A stretch of DNA of 64,000 nt from Microbacterium oxydans (GTDB taxonomy: Bacteria; Actinomycetota; Actinomycetes; Actinomycetales; Microbacteriaceae): assembly GCF_006540085.1 (NCBI RefSeq), contig NZ_BJOG01000005.1, positions 62,001 through 126,000 on the forward strand, in the 5' to 3' direction. This document shows, piece after piece, positions 54,475 through 63,650 of this stretch. The first letter of the stretch is position 1, and every line of letters begins with the position of its first letter. Below the pieces are notes generated by a model. It did no database searches. It saw only the letters and a list, made by a program, of their open reading frames with translations, and was not told the DNA's origin. The position numbers were made by a program, and so were the translations under genes.

Positions 54475-55557
54475 TCAGCGGCGAAGGCCGGCTTCGACGA
54501 GCTCGGTGATGAGATCGCCGTAGCTCAGACCCGACGCGACCCAGCACTTGGGGAACATCGAGATGGGCGTGAACCCCGGCATCGTGTTGAGCTCGTTCAC
54601 CACGAGTTCGCCGGAGGGTGTCAGGAACATGTCGACACGCGCGAGCCCGCGCCCGTCCACCGCCTCGAAGGCCTGGACGCCGATCTCCTGGATGGCGGTC
54701 CGCTCCGCCTCAGTGAGGTCCGCAGGACACACGACGTCCACACCGTCACCACCGAGGTACTTGCCCTCGAAGTCGTAGAAACCCCGCGACGTCAGCACGA
54801 TCTCCCCGGGGAGCGATGCACGGACGCCGTCGACGCCCTCGAGCACGGCGACCTCGATCTCGCGTCCGCTCACGCCGGTCTCGATCAGCACCTTGTCGTC
54901 CTCGGCGAACGCCACGGCCAGCGCCGCATCGAGCTCGTCGGCATTCTCGACCTTGGAGACGCCGACACTCGAGCCCGCCCGCGCGGGCTTCACGAACACA
55001 GGAAGACCGAGGCCTGCGGCCCGCGTGCGCACGTGGGAGGCGTCACGGTCCCAGTCCTTTCGCCGTATCGTCACCCAGGGCGCGACCGGGATCCCGGCCG
55101 CCTCCAGGGCGATCTTCATGAAGTGCTTGTCCATGCACAGTGCGGAATCGAGCACGCCACCACCGGCGTAGGGAACCTCGAGCGTGTCGAAGTATCCCTG
55201 GATCGTCCCGTCCTCGCCGTGCGGTCCGTGCAGGATCGGGAGCACGACATCGATCTCACCGAGGCCCGCGACGGAGCCGTCGGTCTGCACCACACGGAGT
55301 GTGCGATCGCCTCCCGGCTCGGGCCACAGGACACGCGTGCCGTTGTCGACGACCTCCGGGAGGTGCGCCGCGTCCAGGGGGAACTTCGCCGGGTCGTCGT
55401 CCTCGAGCACGAAAGCGCCCTCGCGAGTGATCCCGACGGGGATCACGTCGTATCGGTCGCGATCAATCGCCCCCAGAACGCCCCCCGCCGTTGCGGAACT
55501 GATCGAATGCTCGCTGGAGCGCCCGCCGAAGAGCACCACCACCGTCTGCTTGTCCAT
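54475..55557 (-). CDS. ddl: D-alanine--D-alanine ligase
   Basis: A 360-aa Ddl making the dipeptide for peptidoglycan. MDKQTVVVLFGGRSSEHSIS is the usual start, HGPHGEDGTIQGYFDTL and GLPVFVKPARAGSSVGVSKV bind substrate and ATP, and LARVDMFLTPSGELVVNELNTMPGF closes the site. Its start lies 95 bases inside gpsA, out of frame. Confidence 0.95.
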   Translation of the reverse strand: MDKQTVVVLFGGRSSEHSISSATAGGVLGAIDRDRYDVIPVGITREGAFVLEDDDPAKFPLDAAHLPEVVDNGTRVLWPEPGGDRTLRVVQTDGSVAGLGEIDVVLPILHGPHGEDGTIQGYFDTLEVPYAGGGVLDSALCMDKHFMKIALEAAGIPVAPWVTIRRKDWDRDASHVRTRAAGLGLPVFVKPARAGSSVGVSKVENADELDAALAVAFAEDDKVLIETGVSGREIEVAVLEGVDGVRASLPGEIVLTSRGFYDFEGKYLGGDGVDVVCPADLTEAERTAIQEIGVQAFEAVDGRGLARVDMFLTPSGELVVNELNTMPGFTPISMFPKCWVASGLSYGDLITELVEAGLRR

Positions 55558-56596
55558 GGTTGGTCCTCTCACCCTGCGGGGTGTCGTCGTCCGTCGTCAG
55601 GTGGGGTGCGATGTCCCGCGGATCCATCTTGCCGTCGAGCACCATCTTCACCTGCTCGACGATGGGCATGTCGATCTCCGCCTCGCGCGCCAGCTGGAGG
55701 ATCGGCGCGACGGACGCGAGCCCCTCTGCGGTCTGCTGCATCTGCTTCACCACGTCCTGGAAGCTGTACCCCTGTCCGAGCAGACGCCCGGCGGTGTTGT
55801 TGCGACTCAACGGGGACTGGCATGTGGCGATGAGATCGCCGAGACCCGCGAGACCCTGGAGAGTCTCCGGATGCGCGCCGTTCGCCACGGCGAAGTCGGT
55901 CATCTCCACCAGTCCGCGGGTGATGATCGACGCCTTGGTGTTCTCGCCATAGCCCACGCCGTCGACGATCCCGATCGCGACCGCGATCAGGTTCTTCAGG
56001 ACGCCGCCGAACTCGGTCCCGATCACGTCGGTGTTCACGAAGGTGCGGAAGTAGCTGTTCCGTGCTGCGCGTGCGACGATCTCCGCCGTCTCCTGGCTCC
56101 GCGACGAGATGACGGCTGCGGTCGGCTGCTCACGGGCGATCTCGAGTGCGAGGTTCGGCCCGGACGCCACGGCCACGCGATCGGGGTCGCAGCGCAGCTC
56201 CTGCTGGATGACCTGACTCATCCGCAGCCCGGTGCCGCGCTCGACGCCCTTCATGAGGCTGATGATCTTCGTGTCGCTGTCGGCGATCAGCGGCCGCAGC
56301 GCCTTCAGGTTCTCCCGCAACGACTGGCTCGGCACGGAAAGGTAGACCTGGTCGACGCCGTCGAGCGCGGTCGCGAGCTCATGCGTCGCAGCCATGGTGC
56401 GTGGAAGGTTGATCCCTGGCAGGTAGCGGGAGTTCCGCTTGCCCTCGTTGATCTCCTGCGCGAGCTCGGCTCGGCGCGCCCACATCGTCACCTGCGCGCC
56501 GCCGTCGGCGAGGATCTTCCCGAAGGTCGTGCCCCAGCTGCCCGCGCCGATCACGGCGACTCGTGGACCGACCGGCGCGGTTCTCTTAGGAGTCAA
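55463..56596 (-). CDS. gpsA: Glycerol-3-phosphate dehydrogenase (NAD(P)+)
   Basis: A 377-aa GpsA producing glycerol-3-phosphate for phospholipids. VAVIGAGSWGTTFGKILADGG binds the cofactor; RNNTAGRLLGQGYSFQDVV and KNLIAVAIGIVDGVG are catalytic. The last about 30 residues run into ddl in another frame and do not look like family sequence, so the functional end is near RDIAPHLTTDDDTPQG. The 95-base same-strand overlap is unusually long. Confidence 0.93.
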   Translation of the reverse strand: MTPKRTAPVGPRVAVIGAGSWGTTFGKILADGGAQVTMWARRAELAQEINEGKRNSRYLPGINLPRTMAATHELATALDGVDQVYLSVPSQSLRENLKALRPLIADSDTKIISLMKGVERGTGLRMSQVIQQELRCDPDRVAVASGPNLALEIAREQPTAAVISSRSQETAEIVARAARNSYFRTFVNTDVIGTEFGGVLKNLIAVAIGIVDGVGYGENTKASIITRGLVEMTDFAVANGAHPETLQGLAGLGDLIATCQSPLSRNNTAGRLLGQGYSFQDVVKQMQQTAEGLASVAPILQLAREAEIDMPIVEQVKMVLDGKMDPRDIAPHLTTDDDTPQGERTNHGQADGGGALRRALQRAFDQFRNGGGRSGGD

Positions 56597-57350
56597 GGCG
56601 TCCCGTCTCCTTCTGGCCGTGGGTTGCGGGATTCCAACGTTCGGCCGGTGCCTTCTCGTCGCGGATCTCCTCGAGGAGCGCCGTGATCGCGTTCATGAGC
56701 CGAGTGGTCGCTTCGTTGAGGGCTGCCGGCTCCCCGGCGCGCCCTCGCAGATCGGACACGTCGACCGGGTCGCCGATGAGCACCGTCACGGGCTTGCGCA
56801 GCGGCCAGAGGCTCAGACCCTTCTGGTAGCGCCCCATGATCTCCTGCGTGCCCCACTGTGCCATCGGGATCAGCGGGATGCCGTCGGCGAGTGCCAGTCG
56901 CACCGCGCCCGACTTGCCGCGCATCGGCCACAGGTCGGGATCCCGCGTCAGCGTGCCTTCCGGATAGACGATCACGCCGCGGCCGTGCTCCACGAGCTCT
57001 TCCGACTGTTTCATCGTCTGACGCGCGGACGCCGCAGAAGACGTCCGGGCGACGGGGATCATGCCCGTGCGGTGCAGGAACCAGCCGAGAACGGGAACCT
57101 TGAACAGGCTCTCCTTGGCCATGAACCGCGGCGCACGACCGGCACGCCACACGGCGACCGCGACGATCAGCGGATCGAACTCCGAGTAGTGGTTGGGCGC
57201 CAGGATGTAGGAACCCTGCTGCGGCAGCTTCTCGGCCCCGCGGATCCGGATCTTCGCGATCAGCGACACCGGGGGGATGACGAGCGCCGCGAGCGGCCAG
57301 AAGATGCTCGGACGCTTCGTCTCCGATGAACGGGACGTCACGGCGGTCAC
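56586..57350 (-). CDS. plsC: 1-acylglycerol-3-phosphate O-acyltransferase (PlsC type)
   Basis: A 254-aa acyltransferase. The NHxxxxD motif is NHYSEFD, and VIVYPEGTLTRDPDL holds the EGT motif. An N-terminal hydrophobic segment (IFWPLAALVIPPVSLIA) anchors it. GTG start 57350 overlaps the murA stop (GTGA), and its 3' end overlaps gpsA by 11 bases. Confidence 0.92.
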   Translation of the reverse strand: MTAVTSRSSETKRPSIFWPLAALVIPPVSLIAKIRIRGAEKLPQQGSYILAPNHYSEFDPLIVAVAVWRAGRAPRFMAKESLFKVPVLGWFLHRTGMIPVARTSSAASARQTMKQSEELVEHGRGVIVYPEGTLTRDPDLWPMRGKSGAVRLALADGIPLIPMAQWGTQEIMGRYQKGLSLWPLRKPVTVLIGDPVDVSDLRGRAGEPAALNEATTRLMNAITALLEEIRDEKAPAERWNPATHGQKETGRLDS

Positions 57351-58714
57351 CGGATGACGTCGAAGTCGGCGCCGAGCGCGTCGAGCTTGGCGAGGAACTT
57401 CTCATACCCCCGGCTCAGGATGTCGACACCCGACACCTTCGATTCGCCCGTGGCTGTCAGGGCTGCGATCACGTGGCTGTATCCCCCGCGAAGGTCGGGG
57501 ACCACGATGTCGGCACCGTGCAGCGGCGTGGGGCCGGTGATGACGGCGGCCTGTTCGAGGTCGCGACGCGGCACGCGGCGCGGTCCGTCCTGCAGACCCC
57601 GGGGGTGCACGACGATGTCGGCACCCATCTTCACGAGCGCGTCGGTGAAGCCCATGCGGTTCTCGTAGACCGTCTCGTGCACGACCGAGCGACCGTGCGC
57701 CTGGGTCAGTGCGACGACGAGCGGCTGCTGCCAGTCGGTCATGAAGCCGGGGTGCACATCCGTCTCGATCACGACCGGCTTGATGTCGCCGTCGCGACGG
57801 AAGAGGATTCCATCTTCCTGGATGTCGAACCAGCCGCCAGCCTTGCGGAAGATGTTGAGGAAGGTCAGCATCTCCTGCTGCTTGGCGCCGCCGACGAAGA
57901 TCTCGCCGTCGGTGGCCAGCGCCGCGGAGGCCCACGATGCGGCTTCGTTGCGGTCGAAGATCGAGCGGTGGTCGTAGCCGCGGAGCTTCTCCACGCCTTC
58001 GATCACGATGACCCGGTTCGGCTCGTAGGAGATGATCGCGCCCATCTTCTGCAGCACCGCGATCAGGTCCATGATCTCGGGCTCGATGGCCGCGTTGCGC
58101 AGCTCGGTGACGCCTTCGGCACGGACTGCGGTCAGCAGCACCTGCTCGGTCGCGCCGACGCTCGGGTACGGGAGGTGGATGTTCGCGCCGTGCAGGCGGG
58201 TTCCCCCGGTCGAGAGGCGGATGCCGCTGGGGAGCTTCTCGACGATGGCGCCGAACTTGCGCAGTGCGTCCAGGTGGAAGTCGATCGGACGGTCGCCGAT
58301 GCGGCAGCCGCCGAGGTCGGGGATGAACGCCTGGCCGAGACGGTGCAGTAGCGGGCCGCAGAACAGGATCGGGATGCGCGATGCCCCCGCGTGCGCGTCG
58401 ATCTCCTCGAAGTGCGCGGACTCCACATCGCTCGGGTCGAACACGAGCGAACCGGGCTCATCGCCCTCTGAGACGCGGACGCCGTGCACTTCGAGCAACG
58501 AGCGGACGACGGCCACATCGCTGATCGCCGGCACATCGCGCAGGGTGCTCACGGTCTCGCCGAGGAGCGAGGCGACCATGGCCTTGGTGGCCAGGTTCTT
58601 CGCGCCCTTGACGTCGACGCGTCCCCGGAGCGGGCGTCCGCCGCGAATGGCGAGGACGTCTCCGGTGAGTGCAGGGACTCCGTCCGGAAGAGCGTCGCGC
58701 ACAGGTGTCGTCAT
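57347..58714 (-). CDS. murA: UDP-N-acetylglucosamine 1-carboxyvinyltransferase
   Basis: A 455-aa MurA, first committed step of peptidoglycan synthesis. GRVDVKGAKNLATKAMVASLL is the N-terminal motif (with KGAKN for the usual SGAKN). The fosfomycin-target Cys lies in DLGGCRIGDRPIDFHLDALRKFGA. The start at 58714 is chosen because upstream sequence is a Gly/Pro-rich nonhomologous stretch. Confidence 0.94.
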   Translation of the reverse strand: MTTPVRDALPDGVPALTGDVLAIRGGRPLRGRVDVKGAKNLATKAMVASLLGETVSTLRDVPAISDVAVVRSLLEVHGVRVSEGDEPGSLVFDPSDVESAHFEEIDAHAGASRIPILFCGPLLHRLGQAFIPDLGGCRIGDRPIDFHLDALRKFGAIVEKLPSGIRLSTGGTRLHGANIHLPYPSVGATEQVLLTAVRAEGVTELRNAAIEPEIMDLIAVLQKMGAIISYEPNRVIVIEGVEKLRGYDHRSIFDRNEAASWASAALATDGEIFVGGAKQQEMLTFLNIFRKAGGWFDIQEDGILFRRDGDIKPVVIETDVHPGFMTDWQQPLVVALTQAHGRSVVHETVYENRMGFTDALVKMGADIVVHPRGLQDGPRRVPRRDLEQAAVITGPTPLHGADIVVPDLRGGYSHVIAALTATGESKVSGVDILSRGYEKFLAKLDALGADFDVIR

Positions 58715-58779
58715 TCGGAGCCTCACTTCATCTACGGATTTCGGGGGCGGGTTGCCCCTGGCTCCCCCGCCCCCACCGT

Positions 58780-59376
58780 CTACTGAACGGGAAGGGTTCG
58801 GGGCCGCCACGACTCGCGACGGGCCTCGAACTGCGCGATCTTGTCTTCGTTGCGCAGCGTGAGCCCGATGTCATCGAGCCCTTCGAGGAGCCGCCATCTA
58901 GTGTAATCGTCGATCCCGACCTCGGCCTGGACGTCACCGATCGACGCGGTGCGCGCCTCGAGGTCGACGGTCATCTGCGCACCGGGATTCCGGTCGATCT
59001 CGGCCCAGAACCGCTCGAGATCCTCTTCCGAGATCGTCGCGGCGAGCAGGCCCTGCTTGCCCGCATTGCCGCGGAAGATGTCGGCGAAACGCGGGCTGAG
59101 CACGACCTTGAAGCCGAAGTCGCGCAACGCCCACACGGCGTGCTCACGGCTGGAACCGGTGCCGAAATCAGGACCGGCGACGAGCACGGAGGCACCCTGG
59201 AAAGACGGCTGGTTGAGCACGAACTCGGGGTCCTGACGCCAGCCGTGGAACAGCGCGTCTTCGAAGCCGGTCTTCGTGACGCGCTTCAGGAACACCGCAG
59301 GGATGATCTGGTCGGTGTCGACGTTCGAACGCTTCAGCGGAGCGGCGATGCCGGTGTGGGTGGTGAACTTCTCCAT
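58780..59376 (-). CDS. leuD: 3-isopropylmalate dehydratase small subunit
   Basis: A 198-aa Leu[30 protein letters not shown] is canonical, and [19 protein letters not shown] follows. With LeuC it isomerises isopropylmalate in leucine synthesis. It starts three bases after leuC ends. Confidence 0.96.
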   Translation of the reverse strand: MEKFTTHTGIAAPLKRSNVDTDQIIPAVFLKRVTKTGFEDALFHGWRQDPEFVLNQPSFQGASVLVAGPDFGTGSSREHAVWALRDFGFKVVLSPRFADIFRGNAGKQGLLAATISEEDLERFWAEIDRNPGAQMTVDLEARTASIGDVQAEVGIDDYTRWRLLEGLDDIGLTLRNEDKIAQFEARRESWRPRTLPVQ

Positions 59377-59379
59377 GGG

Positions 59380-60822
59380 TCAGAACCCTTCCGTCAGGTC
59401 GCTCGGGCTGGACAGGGTGCCGCGGATCGCCGTCGCAGCGGCGACGAGGGGCGACACGAGGTGAGTGCGCCCTCCCTTGCCCTGACGACCCTCGAAGTTG
59501 CGGTTCGATGTCGATGCGCAGCGCTCCCCCGGGGCCAGCTGATCGGGGTTCATGCCCAGGCACATCGAACAGCCGGCGAAGCGCCACTCCGCACCGAAGT
59601 CCTTGATCACCTTGTCCAGGCCCTCGGCCTCAGCCTCCAGGCGCACTCTGGCGGATCCGGGCACCACCATGACGCGCACGCCATCGGCCTTCTTCTTGCC
59701 CTGGATGATCGATGCGAACGCGCGCAGATCCTCGATGCGACTGTTGGTGCACGAGCCCATGAAGACCGCGTCGACCGGCACCTCCTTGAGTGGCGTACCC
59801 GGAGTCAGATCCATGTACTCCAGGGCGCGCTCGGCGGCCGCGCGCTCGTTCGGGTCGGCGATCTCGGCGGGATTCGGAACCGCGGCGGAGAGCGAGCTCC
59901 CCTGTCCGGGGTTGGTGCCCCACGTCACGAAGGGCTCCAGCTCGTCGGCGTCGATGAAGACCTCCGCGTCGAACGTCGCCCCGTCGTCGGTCGGGAGCGT
60001 GCGCCAGTAAGCGACGGCATCGTCCCAGTCCTGGCCCTTCGGGGCGTGCGGGCGGCCCTCGAGGTAGGCGAAGGTCGTCTCGTCCGGCGCCACCATCCCG
60101 GCGCGGGCACCGGCCTCGATCGACATGTTGCAGATCGTCATGCGACCCTCCATGGAGAGCGCTCGGATCGCACTGCCGCGGTACTCGAGGACGTAGCCCT
60201 GACCGCCTCCGGTCCCGATCTTCGCGATCACGGCCAGGATGATGTCCTTCGCCGTGACGCCGGCACGCAGAGTGCCCTCGACGTTGATGGCCATCGTCTT
60301 GAAGGGCTTGAGCGGAAGCGTCTGGGTCGCCATGACGTGCTCGACCTCGCTGGTGCCGATGCCGAACGCCATCGCACCGAACGCGCCGTGGGTGGACGTG
60401 TGCGAGTCACCGCAGACCACGGTGATCCCGGGCATCGTCAATCCGAGCTGAGGACCGACGACGTGCACGATCCCCTGCTCCGCATCGCCGAGCGAATGCA
60501 GACGCACACCGAACTCGGCCGCGTTGCGCCGGAGCGTCTCGATCTGCGTCCGGCTGGTCAGGTCTGCGATCGGCTTGTCGATCTCCCACGTCGGGGTGTT
60601 GTGGTCCTCGGTCGCGATCGTCAGGTCGAGGCGCCGCAGTGGACGCCCCTCGCTGCGCAGGCCGTCGAACGCCTGCGGGCTGGTGACCTCGTGCACGAGG
60701 TGGAGGTCGATGTAGATGAGGTCGGGCTCCCCGTCCTCGCCCTTCACGACGAGGTGGTCGTCCCAGACCTTCTCGGCGAGTGTCCTGGGGCGTGCGGAAT
60801 CCGCACCGGCGGTGGTGGTCAT
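59380..60822 (-). CDS. leuC: 3-isopropylmalate dehydratase large subunit
   Basis: A 480-aa Leu[15 protein letters not shown] is the start, [25 protein letters not shown] is conserved, and the iron-sulfur Cys are in MGSCTNSRI and [12 protein letters not shown] 60822 has CAGGAG upstream. A Leu-rich leader peptide lies about 60 bases upstream. Confidence 0.97.
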   Translation of the reverse strand: MTTTAGADSARPRTLAEKVWDDHLVVKGEDGEPDLIYIDLHLVHEVTSPQAFDGLRSEGRPLRRLDLTIATEDHNTPTWEIDKPIADLTSRTQIETLRRNAAEFGVRLHSLGDAEQGIVHVVGPQLGLTMPGITVVCGDSHTSTHGAFGAMAFGIGTSEVEHVMATQTLPLKPFKTMAINVEGTLRAGVTAKDIILAVIAKIGTGGGQGYVLEYRGSAIRALSMEGRMTICNMSIEAGARAGMVAPDETTFAYLEGRPHAPKGQDWDDAVAYWRTLPTDDGATFDAEVFIDADELEPFVTWGTNPGQGSSLSAAVPNPAEIADPNERAAAERALEYMDLTPGTPLKEVPVDAVFMGSCTNSRIEDLRAFASIIQGKKKADGVRVMVVPGSARVRLEAEAEGLDKVIKDFGAEWRFAGCSMCLGMNPDQLAPGERCASTSNRNFEGRQGKGGRTHLVSPLVAAATAIRGTLSSPSDLTEGF

Positions 60823-60863
60823 GGCGTGTCTCCTGTGGCTGGCGGTTCGGCCCACGATGGACT

Positions 60864-60902
60864 CCGCGACGAGGAGGGGCTCAGAACGAGGTCTCGTCGC
60901 GG
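60864..60902 (-). promoter_or_regulatory. Leucine attenuator hairpin
   Basis: A 10-bp perfect stem (CCGCGACGAG and CTCGTCGCGG). Its 5' RNA arm overlaps the codons just after the four Leu codons of the leader. A competing short stem uses ACGAG (60886-60890). Stalled ribosomes would block the main stem. Confidence 0.6.
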
Positions 60903-60931
60903 CGCCTAAGAAGAAGGAGCACGGTCCGCAT
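60881..60931 (-). CDS. leuCD leader peptide, Leu-rich
   Basis: ATG at 60931 encodes [16 protein letters not shown], then TGA. Four consecutive Leu codons (CTC CTT CTT CTT) include three of the rare CTT codon. A -10-like TAATCT (60938-60943) ends six bases before the ATG, so the transcript may be leaderless. This is the classic design of leucine-responsive ribosome-mediated attenuation. Confidence 0.75.
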   Translation of the reverse strand: MRTVLLLLRRRDETSF

Positions 60932-61027
60932 GACGTCAGATTACCACCGCTCCGACATGCCCCGACCCGTCATGACACTCTGAGGACACCCGCACCAGCT
61001 GCGCATCGACCGACCGAGAGGCACCGC

Positions 61028-62323
61028 ATGACCGTCGACACCGCCCGCTTCGCCACCCGCGCGGTCCATGCGGCGAGAAGCAGAGAGACGGCCGCCTCTC
61101 GGGCCACGCCGATCTACCTTACTGCGGGCTTCGAGTTCGACGACTTCGACCACGCGGCGGATCATTTCAGCACCGGTACCGGATTCGGGTACACCCGAAC
61201 GGGGAACCCCACGGTGCGCGCGGTGGAGCGCCAGCTCGCCGCTCTCGAGTCGGGGGCGGACGCGGTTCTGGTCGCGAGCGGGCAGGCCGCCGTGGCGACG
61301 GCTCTGCTCACCGTCGCGGGTGCCGGCGATCACATCGTCTCCTCCACGCACATCTACGAAGGCACGAGGGGTCTCTTCCTCGACAACCTGGCCCGACTCG
61401 ACATCGAGACCACGTTCATCGACGACATCTCCGACCCGGAGGCCTGGCGTGCCGCGATCCGCCCGAACACGCGGGCACTGTTCGCGGAGTCGCTCGCGAA
61501 CGCCCGCAACGACGTTCTCGATGTGCGCGGCGTCAGCGACATCGGCGACGAGCACGCGATCCCGCTGATCGTCGACAACACGCTGGCGACGCCGGCGCTG
61601 CTGCGTCCGATCGAGCATGGTGCGGCCATCGTGGTGCACTCCGCTTCGAAGTTCCTCGCCGGGCACGGATCCGTCCTCGGCGGTGTGATCGTCGACGACG
61701 GCCGTTTCGACGCAGACCTCGCCGGCCACAATGCACCCCACCTGGTCCTTCCCGGTCGTGGTGACACGCCCAGCGTCTTCGCCCGCCACGGCGGACGCGC
61801 ACGGATCGGGTACGCGCGAGAGTCCGTGGCCCCGCGATTCGGCGCTTCCCCCTCGCCTCTCAACGCCTTCCTGATCGGGCAGGGCGTGGAGACCCTGGGG
61901 CTGCGTGTGGAGAGGCAGTCACGGAATGCACTGCAGATCGCGCAGTGGCTGGAGCAGCACGCCGAAGTCGAGAGCGTGGACTACGTCGGGCTCCCCTCCC
62001 ACCCGGATCACGAACTCGGGCGACGGTATCTCGATGGTGGCTCCGGCTCGATCTTCACGTTCACGTTGCGAGGAGGGCTTCCGGCGGCTCGAAGATTCGT
62101 CGAGCACGTGCAGGTCTTCACGCACATGACCCACATCGGCGACGTGCGCTCTCTGGTGCTGCACCCAGGAACGACGAGTCATGCCCAGCGGACCGAAGAG
62201 GAGCGCGAGGTCCTCGGCGTCCGTCCGGGAACTCTGCGACTCTCGATCGGCATCGAGGACGTGGACGATCTCATCTCCGACCTGTCCCACGTGCTACAGC
62301 ACGTGCGGGAGACGGTGGCATGA
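61028..62323 (+). CDS. O-acetylhomoserine sulfhydrylase-type PLP enzyme
   Basis: A 431-aa Cys/Met-metabolism PLP enzyme of the MetY/MetB group. RATPIYLTAGFEFDDFDHAADHF is the start, GYTRTGNPTVRAVERQLAALESG binds PLP phosphate, and the Schiff-base Lys is in VVHSASKFLAGHGSVLGG. MetY is the likelier member, but MetB or methionine gamma-lyase cannot be excluded. It is divergent from leuC and coupled to the flavin monooxygenase by ATGA. Confidence 0.88.
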   Translation: MTVDTARFATRAVHAARSRETAASRATPIYLTAGFEFDDFDHAADHFSTGTGFGYTRTGNPTVRAVERQLAALESGADAVLVASGQAAVATALLTVAGAGDHIVSSTHIYEGTRGLFLDNLARLDIETTFIDDISDPEAWRAAIRPNTRALFAESLANARNDVLDVRGVSDIGDEHAIPLIVDNTLATPALLRPIEHGAAIVVHSASKFLAGHGSVLGGVIVDDGRFDADLAGHNAPHLVLPGRGDTPSVFARHGGRARIGYARESVAPRFGASPSPLNAFLIGQGVETLGLRVERQSRNALQIAQWLEQHAEVESVDYVGLPSHPDHELGRRYLDGGSGSIFTFTLRGGLPAARRFVEHVQVFTHMTHIGDVRSLVLHPGTTSHAQRTEEEREVLGVRPGTLRLSIGIEDVDDLISDLSHVLQHVRETVA

Positions 62324-63633
62324 GCCGCCCACAGCACTTCGGCTGGTTCCTCGCGCGCGGCTTCGGGCCGCAGGGGTGGGGCTACCCCGCGCTCGATTGG
62401 GACTACGACTGGACGCGCCCCGACGTCTATCAGCACGCCGCACGCACGCTCGAACAGGCGGGGTTCGATCTCGTCATCATCGAGGATGCGCCGTCGCTGG
62501 GATCGCCCTCGACGATCGACCTGCGCGTGCGGCATGCGTTCGGCGGCCCCAAACACGACCCTCTTCTCCTCGCGCCCTACCTCTTCCAGGCCACCAGGCA
62601 CCTCGGCGTGGTGCCCACCGTCAACCCGGCGGCCTACCTCCCGTACACCGCGGCTCGGCAGTTCGCGACGCTGCAGCACCTGAGCGGACACCGGCTGGGC
62701 CTCAACGTCGTCACCGACACGGGCAGCGCACGGCACTTCTCCGACGCGGCGCAGCTCGGTCACGACGAGGCATACGACCGGGCAGAGGAATGGCTCTCCG
62801 GTATCCGCGCCCTGTGGCGAAGCTGGGATGACGGCGCATTGCTCGCCGACCGTGAGACCGGTGTCTTCGCGGACGGCAGCCGGCTGCGGGCCACCGAGCA
62901 TCGCGGCGAGTACTTCGCCTTCGACGGGCCGCTGAACGCCGTGCCCTTCACCGACGGGGATCCCGCGATCGTCTCACCCGGCGGTTCCGGCCGCGGGCTC
63001 GGCTTCGCAGGCGCCAACTCCGATGTGCAGCTCGCGCTCGCTCCGTTGCACGAGAAATCCGTGCGAGAGTATCGCGCCAAGGTGCACGATGCCGCGCTCG
63101 CGAAGGGAAGGCGACCCGAGGACATCAAGATCCTCTTCGCCATCCAGCCCGTGATCACGTCGTCGAGCGAGGAGGCCGATCGGATCGTCGCGGCGTCGGC
63201 GCAGCCCGACGATTCCGCCCTCGTCCAGATCGCGCGCAAGCAGTCGAGCGACCTCGAGACCGATCTGACCTCCCTCGACCTCGACGAGCCACTCGACATC
63301 TCCATCTTCGGAGCGCACGTCTCCCGTGGGAGCATCCAGCGTCTGGTCGGCGATCGCGACCAGGATGCCCCGTTGCGCGCTCACCTCACAGCCCTCGCCC
63401 GCACCGGCAGGATCACGGACCGTACGGGGTTCGTCGGGACCGCGCACGAGTTCGCCGATCTGATCGAGGAGCTCGGCGAATGGGGCAACGACGGCGTGCT
63501 GCTCTGGGGCGACTTCCATCCGGTGACCCTCCACCGCACGCTCGACGAGCTCGTCCCCGTCCTGCGTCGACGCGGCATCCTCCGGCGCGAGTACGCGGAG
63601 GGCGGCCTGCAGACGAACCTCCACCAGTTCTGA
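62320..63633 (+). CDS. Flavin-dependent monooxygenase, NtaA/SnaA/DszA type
   Basis: A 437-aa luciferase-like monooxygenase of the NtaA/SnaA/DszA group. HFGWFLARGFGPQGWGYPALDWDYDW and AARTLEQAGFDLVIIEDAP are typical. It uses reduced flavin supplied by a separate reductase. Its start overlaps the MetY-type stop, so the pair probably acts on one substrate, for example an organosulfur compound. The substrate is not known. Confidence 0.87.
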   Translation: MSRPQHFGWFLARGFGPQGWGYPALDWDYDWTRPDVYQHAARTLEQAGFDLVIIEDAPSLGSPSTIDLRVRHAFGGPKHDPLLLAPYLFQATRHLGVVPTVNPAAYLPYTAARQFATLQHLSGHRLGLNVVTDTGSARHFSDAAQLGHDEAYDRAEEWLSGIRALWRSWDDGALLADRETGVFADGSRLRATEHRGEYFAFDGPLNAVPFTDGDPAIVSPGGSGRGLGFAGANSDVQLALAPLHEKSVREYRAKVHDAALAKGRRPEDIKILFAIQPVITSSSEEADRIVAASAQPDDSALVQIARKQSSDLETDLTSLDLDEPLDISIFGAHVSRGSIQRLVGDRDQDAPLRAHLTALARTGRITDRTGFVGTAHEFADLIEELGEWGNDGVLLWGDFHPVTLHRTLDELVPVLRRRGILRREYAEGGLQTNLHQF

Positions 63634-63650
63634 CCGATCCCGACCGAGCC

